Assembly: GCA_013399015.1 (NCBI GenBank)
Contig: VWZX01002286.1
Location: forward strand, 1,338,320 to 1,402,319
Direction of reading: 5' to 3'
DNA length: 64,000 nt
Origin: Galbula dea
Taxonomy: Eukaryota > Chordata > Aves > Piciformes > Galbulidae
The first letter of the stretch is position 1; each line of letters opens with the position of its first letter. The position numbers and the translations under genes were made by a program. This document shows positions 1 to 12,400 of the stretch, piece by piece. The notes under the pieces are model-generated. The model was given only the letters and a program-made list of their open reading frames with translations, was not told the DNA's origin and did not search any database.

Positions 1-296
1 CATGGTGTAATTCTAAAAACCAGCAAAGCAATAATATGTAGAGAAAAACTTTTAGCTTTTAAACCTGAAGATATTTCACTTTACTGTGAGGAATACAGCT
101 CTAGGAATACTGCACTGACTCATTATGTAGAATAATTTTATACTATTTTCATACAAGGAAATAGTGTTTATCTCAAACAAATAAGTATATGTTAGATATG
201 TGTTTCAAAATTAAAATACATTTGTGTTCAATCACACTTTTTATCCTGTTTTACCAGCTCTGATGATCTGTGCTTTACACTCCCTTATTTTTACAG
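1..296 (+). other. RYR3: RYR3 intron 2, 3' end
   Basis: AT-rich sequence ending in a pyrimidine-rich acceptor (ttatttttacag) just before exon 3. No other feature seen. Confidence 0.75.
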
Positions 297-404
297 TATG
301 TTCCTCCAGATCTTTGCATCTGTAATTTTGTCCTTGAACAGTCCCTATCAGTGAGAGCCCTTCAAGAAATGCTGACCAACACAGGAGATAACGCTAGTGA
401 AGGG
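297..404 (+). CDS. RYR3: RYR3 exon 3 (NTD-A)
   Basis: 36 codons starting Tyr-Val-Pro-Pro-Asp-Leu, with the RyR-family signature FVLEQSLSVRALQEM. It belongs to the N-terminal beta-trefoil (IP3R/RyR type) that lines the cytoplasmic vestibule. It ends Asn-Thr-Gly-Asp-Asn-Ala-Ser-Glu-Gly, a stretch that varies between isoforms. Acceptor tttttacag, donor gtaggt. The codon-boundary start is inferred from family alignment; the end is on a codon boundary. Window residues 1-36. Confidence 0.95.
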
Positions 405-3400
405 GTAGGTAAAGTGACATAAAAGCATATTAAATTTGGGAATATGGGTTGTGCTTATTTCTTTTGTTGCTCCAGGATTTTCTAGGAGAGGGACCTCGTG
501 TCATAACAGATTCTTCAGTTTTCGTGGGACATTACAGATCTGTTATTATAATTGTGTTATTTCTCTTCAGTATTGAGGAGCAGGTACAAATAGTCTTTTG
601 AAATAGTTACAAAAACCAGAAGCGTCATCTTTAGAGATCATTTACTGCCATCAATCCAGAAATGGATACTGAAAAAGAATAAAAGAACTGTTGGACTAAG
701 TCTGGCTTTTATGAACCTGAGGAGAGTGTATGAGAGAGGTTTTGTCTGAAAAATAAATCATTGCCATAAAAGCATTATTGTATTAGTGCTATTTATTAAT
801 GGGGAAAGCAAAATAAATTTCTCATCAATATATGCTTTGCAGACTTCATTGTTATTGATATCTTGTTTTCCACTGTTTTCTCCAGTTTAAAGTGTAATTT
901 TTGCAACTATATTACTTTATAGAAAATTGAACTCTTGATGAAAAAAGCATTTGGTTAGGGAAAGTAACATTGATCTAAACACTTGTAGGACTCCCAGGCA
1001 ATAACACAATTTTTAATATTTCCAAAATCTTACCCAAAAGATTTAATCTGAGATTACTAGTAATGCATAAATACTTTTCTTTTTTGGGATTGGCAGTAAA
1101 AAAAATAAAATAAAAAAACCAATCTCTTCAGTAAAATTGATCATACTGTCGTTTTAGGGGCAAAGGGCAATATGAAAATAAAATGTAGTCTGTTGTACCA
1201 TATTTATTTCAAAACTACCTTGTATTGCATATATTTTGAATATTCCCATTGAGGAAATTGTAATAGGAATACATACATTTCAGAATGAAACAAAATCTGA
1301 TGGCCTGAACAATAAAGAAACAAACTTTTTTTGGGCCACAAGAATTTGCTACATTCAGAGAAGGTGGGCTCTTAATGAACTTCTGTCAACAAGCAGTTGA
1401 TAAAATGGGGGTTTTATTTTTTAAGTTACAATCAGCTAATTCTGTTTTGAGACAAATGTCATAAGGACCAGTCAAGTTACATATTTTGAATTATGAGGCA
1501 TTAACACAATGAAAACAAATTGATATAGTAATAAGTAATTTCTAAATTAAATTTCAGAAAAAGCTATTTTGTGACTAATAATACAAAATTCTGTCTTTTA
1601 ATGGTTGTTACATTTGCAGAGAAAAATGACACCAAGAAATGTAGGAATGCACATCTTAAAATATTCATTTACATTATGTTCTCAATACAAAGGCATTGCG
1701 AACAATAAAATTTGACCTCATGTAATTAACATCATCTTTTATAGGTTCCACCAATCTATCATTCAATTGAATGATTTACTTTTGATATTAAACTTATTTT
1801 GGAATAGAGTTCTGTTGTTAGCTCCAGATTTTTTTAGAAGAAGAAGGTACTTTATTTGAATTTGAGGTTTTGGGGTGTGTTTTGGGTGTTCTATTTTTGT
1901 GGGGGGTTTGGTGTGGGTTTTTTTTTGATTGGTAGGTTTGGTTTTTGTTGTTTGGTTTTTTTACTATTATGTGGTGTTTTTCTGGATTTCTTCCCCAGGC
2001 TTTGATAACTTTCTGCAGGATATATATTAAAACCGTTTTTTATGGATGACATTTTTTATAGGAGCTCTTTGAATGCTTTATTTATTGTTTCTGATCAAGC
2101 TTTTGTAATGATATCTAAAAGTATGCTTTGTTCTCTGAATGACCAGTGGTACCTATCTTATATTTGTCTTCATTTTTTTTCCAGTAATATAACACATTTT
2201 CCACGTGGGTCCAAAAATAATTTTTTATTATTCACCATTTTTTCAGTTTGCTACTGGGTGTACTAAGAAGTTTTACAAAATTATGAGTCATATTGTGGGA
2301 AAGGTTATACATAGTATCCATATAACTCTGAGAAATTTCTGAATAAATTTTACTATATAAACTTACATAAGACTGTCTATCAGTTAACAGCATTAAGTTC
2401 CAGAGCAAACAGGTTCCAAATCCCTATTTTTTAATATATTTGTTATTAGCTGGGAAAATAGAAGTAGGATTTTTGTTTGATTACAGTTGTAATAAAAGAC
2501 CTCTGCTGAATTGCTTTTAGATTTTTATTCCTTTTGTGTGAACAGGTGAAGTTTCCTTCTTAATCCTTTGAATTAGTATTAAGTATTCTATATGTCAAGC
2601 TACAGATAGTAGGAGTTTCCTCAGCTTGTTGTCTTCTAAGTTGGTGTTCTGCACAACACAAGTTATACATAGCTATAAACCTACTGACCTGACTGGTAGT
2701 TTAACTAATGTATTTTTCATAGAGTGCAATTTGCCTACATGTGTATAACCATTATTTGAGTTCCAGAACAAACTTTGGTTATTTTGGTCCTTTCCAAATG
2801 AATTCAAGGAAAAGAAGTGACTTCAAAGGCAATATGTACTAGAGATGATCCCTGTTCTAAAGTTTTATTTTGGGGAATCTTCTTTCATGTTTAATGATAG
2901 CCTAAATATAGCTGAAACTAGAAGATGGTAAGGTAAATGCTTTTTCAGGTGGGGGCAAAAGATCTGTGTATGTGTGAGAATTTTCAAGCAATTGTGAGAA
3001 GTTAGATATCCTTAAATCAGCGATTTCTAACTTATCATGATCCTGACATTAGAATTTTTATTATTGTTGAAGAGGTGCAAGATGCAAATGTTATGATCTA
3101 ATCTGAGAGAGAAAACAAGGAAGTACAATTTTGCCCACCATAGTTTCTATCAAAATTGGAAATTGCTTTCCTAAAAGTCTTCATACAATCTGGGATTGAG
3201 AATATGAAAAACTAAAAACCAAATAATTAAAAAAATAAAAATCTTAGTTTGTGTGGAAAGTACTGCAGTGGTCATATGATTTAGTAAAGTTTTAATAGGC
3301 TTGCCATTTAGGAATAACTAAGAAATAAGTTTGTAGATGCAGAATAAGACTGAGAGGCAGACTTGAAAAACAAGTTTGTTGTCTGTTGTTCCATAAGTAG

Positions 3401-6400
3401 CTTTCTTGTTAAGATTTTTCTCCTGAAATTTATTTTCTTCTGGTGACCAAAAGATACTCAAAAGATGTGTTAAAGTCTCCGAAGGAAAAGCATGGAAAAT
3501 CAAGTTTCTTGATCTTGTCATACGTTTCCATATTCAAAATTAATTCTACTTGGTTTAAATGATGGATACAGTTGCTTTAATTAATCTGGCAATTACTTAA
3601 GATAACATTAAGTCTAGCAAGAAGATATCCTCTGTAGGTGCTTAAACTATTCTGGGCAATAGGAACATTTTTCCTTTTTCAGATTTCCATTTGTGTATGT
3701 ATATATATACTTATTTTATTATTTCTTTTTAATGCCTCTGAGAAGTTTATAAGAAAGGTAAGTATCTTATTTAATTTAAAACATTTTTTTAAATGCTGTG
3801 CTTTTACTTAATTATAATAAAAATTTTATCACAGTAAGAGTCTTTGACCAAGAAAAACATTTGTTCCCTTGGCAGGCATTTGACTATTGCTATAGCTACT
3901 TCTTTATTATGACTTTTGCCCAGCATTTTATGAATAATTATGAACATTATTTCATCATTTTCTTGAATATTTGAACTTGAACTGTGATAACATAATTCTG
4001 ATTGTAGTCCATGCAACGCAGTGGAGTTCTAACCTTCTCTGTCATATCCTCTAGGCAGCTCAAGGGGGTGGTCACAGAACCCTGCTGTATGGCCACGCTA
4101 TACTACTTCGTCATTCGTTTAGTGAAATGGTAAGTCAAAAAGCACTTGCACAGAATGAGTTGCTTGAACTTCAGATAAATATCTTTCTATCAAAATAATT
4201 GTTTTTCCGTACTAGAAGACTCTACATTAGCCTTTAAACTTAGTTACTTATGTTTATGATCCATACAACTTGTAGCTGTCCTTGATACACTAGAGTTGCA
4301 AGTATGGTTACTGCCTTTTGGTATGTTTGCTGTGTTTTCACCAAGCAAATGTCTTACATTAACACTGTAATAATATGTTTGCCTATTCCTACCTGACGAA
4401 CTGCATGACACTTTGGAAGGTAGGAGCTAAACTGCACAGAGAAATACATACTGAGGTGGAAAATTATTTTGACTTACAGTCAGGAAAACCTTGTGTACAA
4501 AACAGTGTAATGCTTAGCTAATTAAAAAAAAAAATAAGCACAGGTTGATGAGAGTAATGTGAGTGTATTAATCTGGCATGTGTCTTAATAGATATTCTTG
4601 GTTTTTAGTTTTCAATAATTTCACTGTTTTGCAGTATTTGACATGTTTAACATCATCAAGATCCCAGACAGATAAACTTGCATTTGATGTGGGACTACGA
4701 GAAAATGCAGCAGGTATGGCAAGTTATTTCTGAAGGAAAACTTCCCAGATTTCTGGTTTTAGAAACAGCATTGGGATAAATGGCACTGTAAGCTTGGGAA
4801 TGGAATGTTTGTTGTTCGTTAGAAATTGTCCCTGTTTTCAAGAGGGGCAACAGGGATGACTCTGGTAAATACAGGCCTTTCAGTCTTTCTTCTGTGCCTG
4901 GTAAAATGATGAAAAAGATTATCCTGGGAGTTATTGAAAAACATCTGAAAGACAGTGCAGCAATTGATCACAGCCAGCATGGGTTCACAAGGGGAAAGTC
5001 CTACTTAACAAACTTAATTTTCTTTCATGAGAAGGTTACCTACATGGTTGACCAAGGGGGACCAGCTGATGTAATCTTTTTTGGATTTCAGTAAAGTTTT
5101 TAATACTGTCTCTCGCAGCATCTGTCTGGAGAAAATGTCCACCATAAAACTAGATAAGTACATCACATGAAGGGTGAACAACTGGCTAACAAGTGGGCCT
5201 TAAAGGGTTATAGTAAATGGATTATATTAAGCTGGTGACCAGTCACCAGTGGGGTTCCACAGGGCTCCATTTTAGTGCCAGTGCTCTTCAGTATTGTCAA
5301 ATGACTTGGACTCAAGACTGGAAAATATAAAAGTTTGCTAATGACACCAAACTGGGAGGAGCTGTTGACTCCCTCGAAGGCAGAGAGGCCCTGTAGAGAG
5401 ATCTTGACAGACTAGAGGGCTGAGCAACCCCCAGTTTTATGGAGTTTAACAAGGGTAAGTGCCAGACTTTGCACCCAGGACAGGGCAACCTTGGATGTAC
5501 CTACAGACTGGGGAAATGAGAGCCTGGAGAGCAGCCTCACAGAAAGAGACCTAGGGGTTATGGTCAACAACAAATTGAATATGAGTCAGCAGCGTGCCCT
5601 GGCTGCCAAGAAGGCCAACTGTGTCTTGGGGTGCATCAAGCACTGCATTGCTAGCTGGTTGAAGGAGGTGATAGTTTTATTCTACTCTGCACTGGTGCAG
5701 CCTCATCTCGAGTATTGTGTGCAGTTTTGGGCAACACAGTATAGGAAGGGTATGAAGTTTTTGGAGAGCATCCAGAGGAAGGCCATGAAGATGGTGAAGG
5801 GTCTAAAGGGGAATCCATATGATAAATAGCTAAAGTCACTGGATTTGTTCAGCCTGGAGAAAAGGAGACTGAGGGGAAACCTCACCGTGGTCTATAATTT
5901 CCTCTCTTTTCTCTGGTGATGAGTGACAGGTTCTGAAGGAACAGCATGAAGCTCTGCAAGGGTAGGTATAGGTTGGATATTAGGAAAAGATTCTTCATCC
6001 AGAGGGTGGTGGAGCACTGGAACAGGCTCCTGAGGGAAGTAGTCATGGTGCCAAGCCTGACAGAATTCAAGAAAAACATCTGGACAATTCTCTTAGACAC
6101 ATGGTGCAATTTATTTTTTCATTTTATTTTGGGGGGTTCTCCTGTGCAGAGACAGGAATTGGACTTGATCCTCATGGGTCCCTTCCAACTTAGGACATTC
6201 TATGATTCTAATTAAGATGACAAAGTATATGAGGACTCTCAATATTGGTGACTTTCAGTAAATTAGCTGGCTTTATATAAGAATTTGAGAGTGCCCTGCA
6301 GTTAAACTGAATCACCACCCGCATTATCACACTGGTGATAATGGTCAAAGAAAAAGTCCATTAAGTAAAATAAAATTGATGAATTTGTTTTCTATTTGTA

Positions 6401-9400
6401 TAGTTTGGCACTTTCAATAAAATTAGAGTACAGAAAAGCCACATATCAGTGCGTTCACAATGAACATTGTAATCGTGCAGCAAAAGAAGTGTGCCATTTG
6501 TAATGCAGGAACAGAAGAAGTGTAATGAGCACATTGCTAAAAGAGCTGTAGAAAAATAAAACCATAAAACAGAGCAAAATAATAGTGGAGAAGAGTGGAA
6601 TAGATGACACAAACAAGAAATGAAAAGAGAGCTTTAAAATCTAATTAATAGATTTCTGGGAGTACTGCCAGTAACAGTGCTGCTTACAGAAATATAGTTT
6701 AAAAAAAACACACAAAACCTCCCAACCAAACAACAAAAAAACCCAAACAAAGAAAAACAAAACAACCTGAAAAAGCCAAGCCCAAACCAACAACAACAAA
6801 AAGACAAACAAAAACCAAGCCAAATTTGTGCTTCTGTGAAATCACATAAATTATAAGATGCCACCTGGACCTATGTTAAATAAATTGAAAGGCAACTTAA
6901 CCCCAAAGACACAAATAGATTTACATGCTGCCGTAGGCATAGTGTTAATGGTTACTGAAAGTGATGAGTACTGATCAGAAAGTAAAAGGTAATCGTGTAG
7001 TACCCAGGCCCAGACATATATATTGAAGGGAAAAACTAATTACCTGTATACACATCTCATTAATGTGAGGTTTCAAATAAAGAAATGCCAGTTTTATGAA
7101 TATAAAGCTGTGCTTTCTATTGTTGTTTTCATTATTTTCAGAATAAATTAAAATCAAAATAGTCTAATGGATGATGGAGAGGCACTGTCAATGTAATTAA
7201 AATGTTTGTGGACCATGATCTTTGAGAATTCCTTTTCAAGTGACTGATTATCCACGTGACCTTCTATTTTGAATGAGTGAAATTTGTCTTTCACCTGTTG
7301 TAGCCACACAGAAGACGATTCAAGACAGATATTAGCAGCCTGTTACTTGGTTGTATCTTTGCTTGCTGCCTTAGAGACCATTTTCCTTGGGCATGTTGAT
7401 AAAAGGAATGTATGTGTTCTATTTCTCTGAAAATAGTTTCAGTGAAATATGTCTTTATAATTTTATAGGGGTTTTTTTAGAGTTAATGTACCCATCTGCT
7501 TGTGCCCGTGAGATTTTGTAACACGTATATGTAGCTGTTTCGTATTGGTGTTTGCTTAATTGTAGGTACATATAAAAAGACCCTTGCGTACCTTGGTAAG
7601 ATCTAAAAAGCAACACACAAAAGGAATGCCTAGCTATGTTTCTGCACAGAGGACTTGATAAGTACTGCATGCTTGTAACCTTATAACCTGAAGACCATAA
7701 TATCCATTCCCCCTGCCCTACCCTCCCACCCATGAAATCATCTTCTTGAATCAATGTCAGCTGCAGGAAGTATTCTTCACCTAGCAGATATTAAGTGAAA
7801 AGCCATTGACTATTTAAAATTATTCACTTTTAAAGGCCTAGCATTTTACACTTTCCTTTTGGGGATGTAACTTTTATTTATTATCTTCTTTGATTATTTT
7901 CAAAATCTTCAAATTTTGTTTACAAAGTTTTTCATGAAATTTCTTAGTTAATCAAATAGATTTTTGTGCTTTGTCTTATGCTACTGATTTTGCCCTTTTA
8001 AAATTTTCTCTCACTTTGTATTGCCCTGAAGAGTGTGAAATTGTGGAATGAATTAGGTAATCTTCCCGAAATTGTCTGGAATCTTCTGTTTAATATGTAG
8101 GAAATAGTCTATTATTGTCACCCTTAGGCTTAGATATCCTACTGTTGTATGGTCTGTAGTATTAATGGAACTGCTCTCAGAGCTGTCGTGTAGCAGTACT
8201 GTAAAGCTGATGAGTGCTTGTTTCAAAATTCTGTATTCCATGACATAAATGTGTCTTAGAGTGGAAATTATAGAGAAGATTGTGAATTAAATATGAACAT
8301 TAAGCAAAAGGAAACAAAAAATGTGATAATTAACACTAAGGTAGCTGTCGACAATTTACTGGCAGTGAGAGCCTCGAAGGAAAGGCAGTTCTAAACAGTG
8401 TTTTACAAGTGGTTAGTTTAAAAATGTGAAAAGAGAAATATCAGCTTCAGTGATGACAAAGATTGTCTGGCCCAAAGTTTCAAGGAAAAAGAAATGCAAT
8501 TATTTCAAAAGAGGAATTAGGTGGTTTTCTGAGTTGAGTGTCTTAGACACATTTTTTTATTATGCTATTTCAATGTTGCATAAAGATATGCTTAAGTTTC
8601 TTGGGACTTGTCTGTTTTGCATACCCTTGATAAGTATCTCTGTCCTGTAGGTGAAGCATGCTGGTGGACAATACACCCTGCTTCTAAACAAAGGTCAGAA
8701 GGAGAAAAAGTTCGAATAGGTGACGATCTTATCCTGGTCAGTGTGTCCTCTGAAAGATACCTGGTAAGTTGGTTTGTCTACCAAGTGGGAAAAATGCAAT
8801 ACTGTGAGGAGTTGGAGAAAATGGCTGGAATTCTTATGAATGAAATTTTTTGGAATCTAGGAAATAATGACTGATTGTAATGCACTTTTTTTCTCAGTGA
8901 AAGGTTTCCGCCCTCTAGAATGAGATGGTTTCCATGCCTTTATCCCAAGGTGTACTTCTGTCAAGTGTGGGGGCTGGGCTGACCACTAACCCAGTGACAG
9001 ATGCTCTCTATTACCCACACTTACCTCTCATTCTCTTTCCCCTGGGAAAGGAAAGGGAATGAGAGAGAAAGAGACTTGTGGATTGGAAAACAAAACTAGA
9101 ACTACTTTAATGAAAATAATAATAAGACAATGAAATATATATACAAAACCATTACTGAACCCAGTCCCCCTCCCACTGATGGCAACTACATCACTGTCAC
9201 TACTGATACTGCAACAGAAAGCCTCAGCAGCAGATGGAAACCAAACTCAGGGAGCTGGATCCTGGATCTGGATGAAGGAACTTATGGATGAGGATCGAAG
9301 GTAGAGCAGAGTCCTCCTCAGATGTCAGCTATCGAAGAAGAAGAGGGAACTGACCCTCAGCTTTATATCGAATATGCCGTATATGCTTAGTTAGCCAGTT

Positions 9401-12400
9401 TAGGGTCATCTGTCCTGTCTGCTCCTCCCTGCAGGGGCACCTTTTACTCTGCACCCTCTAGTGTGGGACACAAGATTTAGCAGTGACTTTGGTCTGCATA
9501 CTAGTTCTTGGTAGTAAATCTGAACATTATATCTTAATACCACTAGAAACAAATGCTGTTTGTGAAAACATGCAGTTAGTTTCAGAAAGTGCAGTTACTT
9601 AGAGGAGCTTGAGCTGCACAGTAAAATCTCTGAACAGAATTAGTTCTGTTCTAACCCAAACCAGCACAGCTTCAATCTTCTCCATGCTGGGAAGTTTTAA
9701 GTTCTGTAACTGTGTAAGATTTCTAAGCTGCATCTGCAATCTGCTGATTAGATTTAAAGAGAGTTGATTTTAAAAGCAAGTGACTAATGACTTTTTAAAA
9801 TATTTGTATATTAAATAGTGTATTTCTGGTTTTATTGACAAATTAATCTGCTAAATATTTTTAAGTCCATAAATGTCACTGTTTCCTTTTACTATCATTT
9901 TATTTCAGCATCTCTCCATATCAAATGGAAGTATTCAGGTGGATGCCTCCTTTATGCAAACACTATGGAATGTACATCCCACATGCTCAGGAAGCAATAT
10001 TACAGAAGGTTTGTCATTTTATTTAGAAATGTATACACTTTAGATGGATGACCTTTTATTTCTTTTAACAAACAGTGAAAATTAAACAAACAAACAAACC
10101 CCAAAGGAAAACAAACTCCCCCCTTGCACCCGCCTCCCAAAAAAACCCCCACACAAACAAAAACCCCAGAACATCAAACCAAAGAGTTTAAGGAAAATTA
10201 GCATGGGAGAGAAGAATAATGGAAGGGCAAATGGAAATACCAATACATCAGTTGGGTTAACTGGAAAAAAAAAAAAAAAGATAACTGCTGTAACTTTAGG
10301 ATAGCAAAGTATAAAACGCTGCATGAGAACTGCATGAGAAACGAAGACTGACAGAGCTACAGAAAATTTTATTGTCTTCAGCTTGATATTAGGGAATAGA
10401 AGCTGCAGAATAACCAAATCCAGTAAACTTAGTTTTGTGTAGGATTTTCAATCATCCTGTTACAGAGATAACAGAAAAGAGATAAAAGTACATGCAAAAT
10501 GGAAAGCAGGTTTCACATAGTTCCTGTTTCAGTCTCTTAGTTGTGTTTTTTAAGGATATTTGCTCAATATGCTTTCTGGATCTCACAGCCATAATTCCTT
10601 ACTGTCTCTCTGAAATAGTAAATGAAAATGAGCTGTCTAAACACATCCTCTTAATCAGCCTTAAATCCCATATCACAGGGTTGGGATTTCTTTCTAGGTA
10701 CTTAACTGTACTTTATAGCCACTTTTGAGGAGCATTGCCTTGTTCTGTTTGAGAAACCTCTTGTTCCCCAATGAAAGGCCCTCCCACTCATTATTACTCC
10801 ATATTTCAATGCCATAGTCTGCCATTAACACTGTCATAACAAATCGGTGTCCCACAGTGTCTTTGTGCACTGGCCCATAAGACACTTCTCTGTGTTTGTA
10901 GGTTTTCAATTTAAGAGCATATGGGATATAGATTTTTTTCTGTGTAATATTTTCTGATTACTTTCTGTTGCAAGAAGTACATTATGCTGGAGCTATATAT
11001 TTATAAATGTCTTTCTTGTCCCCTGATGTCATGGGTCATAAATAGAATAGAGGTTTACTCTGGAAAAGTCCCTTGGTTCTCAGATTTCACTGGTAAAACA
11101 AAATCCAGCAAACAGAAAAGCCATATTACATTAAAATTAAAAACATGTAACAGATAACAGACTTAATGAACTACACAGAGACATCATGGAAGATCAGTGA
11201 CATATTTTAGATTTCTGTAACAACAGGCATCTGGCAGCAAATTCTTAAGTGCTTACAGAATCACAGAGTGGTTGAGCTTGGAAGGGACCTGATCCAGTCC
11301 CCTACTCAAGCAGGCCTAGAACAGGTTGTCCAGGACTATTTCTAGACAGCTTTTGAATACCTCCCATGAGGGAAATTCCACGACCAGTCTGAGCACTTTC
11401 ACAGTGGAAAAGTGTTTCCTGATGTTCAGATGCATCCTCCTGTGTTCTGGTTTGCACACCACTGAAGAGACTCTGCCTTTGTCCTCTTTACATTGACGAG
11501 ATCCGCCCAAGAACCTTCTCTTCTCTGTCATACACTCCCACTTCTCTTAGCCTTTCCTCATGTGAGATGCACCAGTCTCTTAATCATCTTAGTGGCCCTT
11601 TGCTGGGGTAAGCAGAGAAATAGGTTTTCTGTATGTCAATTCTTTTTTCTCTGACTACTTAGACTTAGACTTACCTGTCTATACACTTCTCAGAATGGTT
11701 TAGGTGCGGGACGATCATATCTCAAAAGACTTAGCAGCCTAGCTCAAGTTGAATGGACAGGATGAGAAAGTGGGATTTCCTGAGTTTAAAATGGGACTGA
11801 AATTGAGACAACATATTTTTTGTGATGTTTGAAATACTTTTGATAGAACATAAATATAAGGAAAGTTGGGTGTTGTGGGTTTTTATTTTTATTCTTTCTT
11901 GGCTTTGACCTTTGTATTAATTGGCAACAGGATAAATGGTAGTTACTGTTTTCCTAATTTACAGATTTGTATTGAATTGGTTGCACAGTATGAAAGTTTT
12001 CTTCTACCCTTTCTCTTTTGTGTATTTGCTCTTTTAAAAAACATTAATTTTGCTTACAAGGTCAGAAAAGTTTGGACTTGGGGGCCTGATGAATCATTCT
12101 CCTCCTACACCATTTTTTTGTTTGGTTGGTTGGTTTTTTTCCTCCCTGTGAGGTGAAGTGCCTGGTTTTGACCTGTAGTCTTTGTGTTAAATGGGTTGGA
12201 AAGTTAGCTTCCATTAATCTTCAGAACTGTTAAGCATGTTTCTGTCCTCTGTCTCCTGATGCTGCTGTGCAGTTTAGATTTTGACACAAATCATAAATGT
12301 CAGAACAAATTGATGAACTCGCCAGATTATTTTGTACTGAGAACATTTAAATTGTATTCAAGAGGGAGGAAATGCTGTTATTATATGGTTGATTTGACTC

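Larger units (their letters stand above)
4714..8650 (+). other. RYR3: RYR3 intron 5
   Basis: 3937 bp. It holds a sense CR1 copy (4826-6211) and an A/C-rich tract (6701-6822). From about 6823 to 8650 I see only AT-rich unique-looking sequence. Confidence 0.8.

Noticed and set aside
1..296. Exon 2 or the RYR3 promoter at the left edge
   Set aside because: No Leu-Cys-Phe-Leu-Glu-type RyR sequence or CpG-rich start region is visible; the edge is intron.
10082..10417. Minus-strand open frame of 111 codons, plus similar ones at 6634-6864
   Set aside because: They read through A/C-rich low-complexity DNA and give Phe/Gly/Leu-rich strings with no domain. Chance frames.
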